Source: Leptotrichia sp. oral taxon 215
GTDB lineage: Bacteria > Fusobacteriota > Fusobacteriia > Fusobacteriales > Leptotrichiaceae
Length of the DNA: 15,072 nucleotides
Direction: 5' to 3'
NCBI GenBank assembly: GCA_905371725.1
Contig: CAJPML010000002.1
Coordinates: 1 to 15,072, forward strand
The stretch's first letter is position 1, and each line of letters starts with the position of its first letter. Made by a program: the position numbers and the translations under genes. The notes under the pieces were generated by a model. The model had not been told where the DNA came from. It worked only from the letters and a program-made list of their open reading frames with translations, and did not search any database. This document shows positions 14,995 to 15,072 of the stretch, one piece after another.

Positions 14995-15072
14995 TTTTTT
15001 TATTCTTTAACTAGTGCGTGTCTTAAAACTCAAAATAAGCAATATTTTTAATAACTAGCTAATTTTATTTTA

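Noticed and set aside
14963..15072. CIRCE or CtsR heat-shock operator before tig
   Set aside because: The GCACTAG and TTAGCTAG fragments do not form the TTAGCACTC-N9-GAGTGCTAA palindrome, and no CtsR heptad repeat is present.
1..15072. CRISPR arrays, tRNA or rRNA genes, transposases, phage or defence genes
   Set aside because: None was seen: there are no regularly spaced repeats, no cloverleaf-like segments and no matching protein families.

Overview
The window is AT-rich and every gene I can support lies on the minus strand, so transcription runs from high to low coordinates. The gene content points to an anaerobic low-GC bacterium with an outer membrane, most likely Fusobacteriota and perhaps Leptotrichiaceae. 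L27 carries the cleavable N-terminal extension and its protease Prp sits next door, a pairing known from Firmicutes and Fusobacteria, while the left edge holds a lipoprotein resembling the E. coli YceB (DUF1439) family, which suits a diderm. The genus is inferred from remembered protein families, not from a search.

In transcription order (right to left): a protein-quality-control cluster of trigger factor (tig), ClpP, ClpX and Lon at 14962-9358. The first three are tightly spaced, and Lon probably also has its own extended -10 promoter. A 390-nt gap follows, holding an AT-rich foldback and the promoter of an aldehyde dehydrogenase (8967-7483). Next is a gene-free stretch almost filled by a ~270-bp imperfect palindrome (7215-7484), the most unusual feature here. 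Then come a HAD-family phosphatase and a D-2-hydroxyacid dehydrogenase, probably one transcript from a good promoter, and a protein with a C-terminal HIRAN-like domain.

A consensus promoter then drives the ribosomal operon rplU-prp-rpmA (L21, the L27-processing protease, L27), which ends in a clear intrinsic terminator. uvrA follows with its own promoter, then a probable terminator, then the 5' part of the YceB-like lipoprotein gene, which runs off the left edge.

The cluster functions are conventional: nascent-chain folding and ATP-dependent proteolysis, ribosome assembly, and nucleotide excision repair. I see no tRNA, rRNA, CRISPR array, transposase or phage gene. The novelty lies mostly between genes: the long foldback beside the aldehyde dehydrogenase stop codon, a second AT-rich palindrome after lon, a dyad over the lon promoter, and a leader hairpin before rplU.
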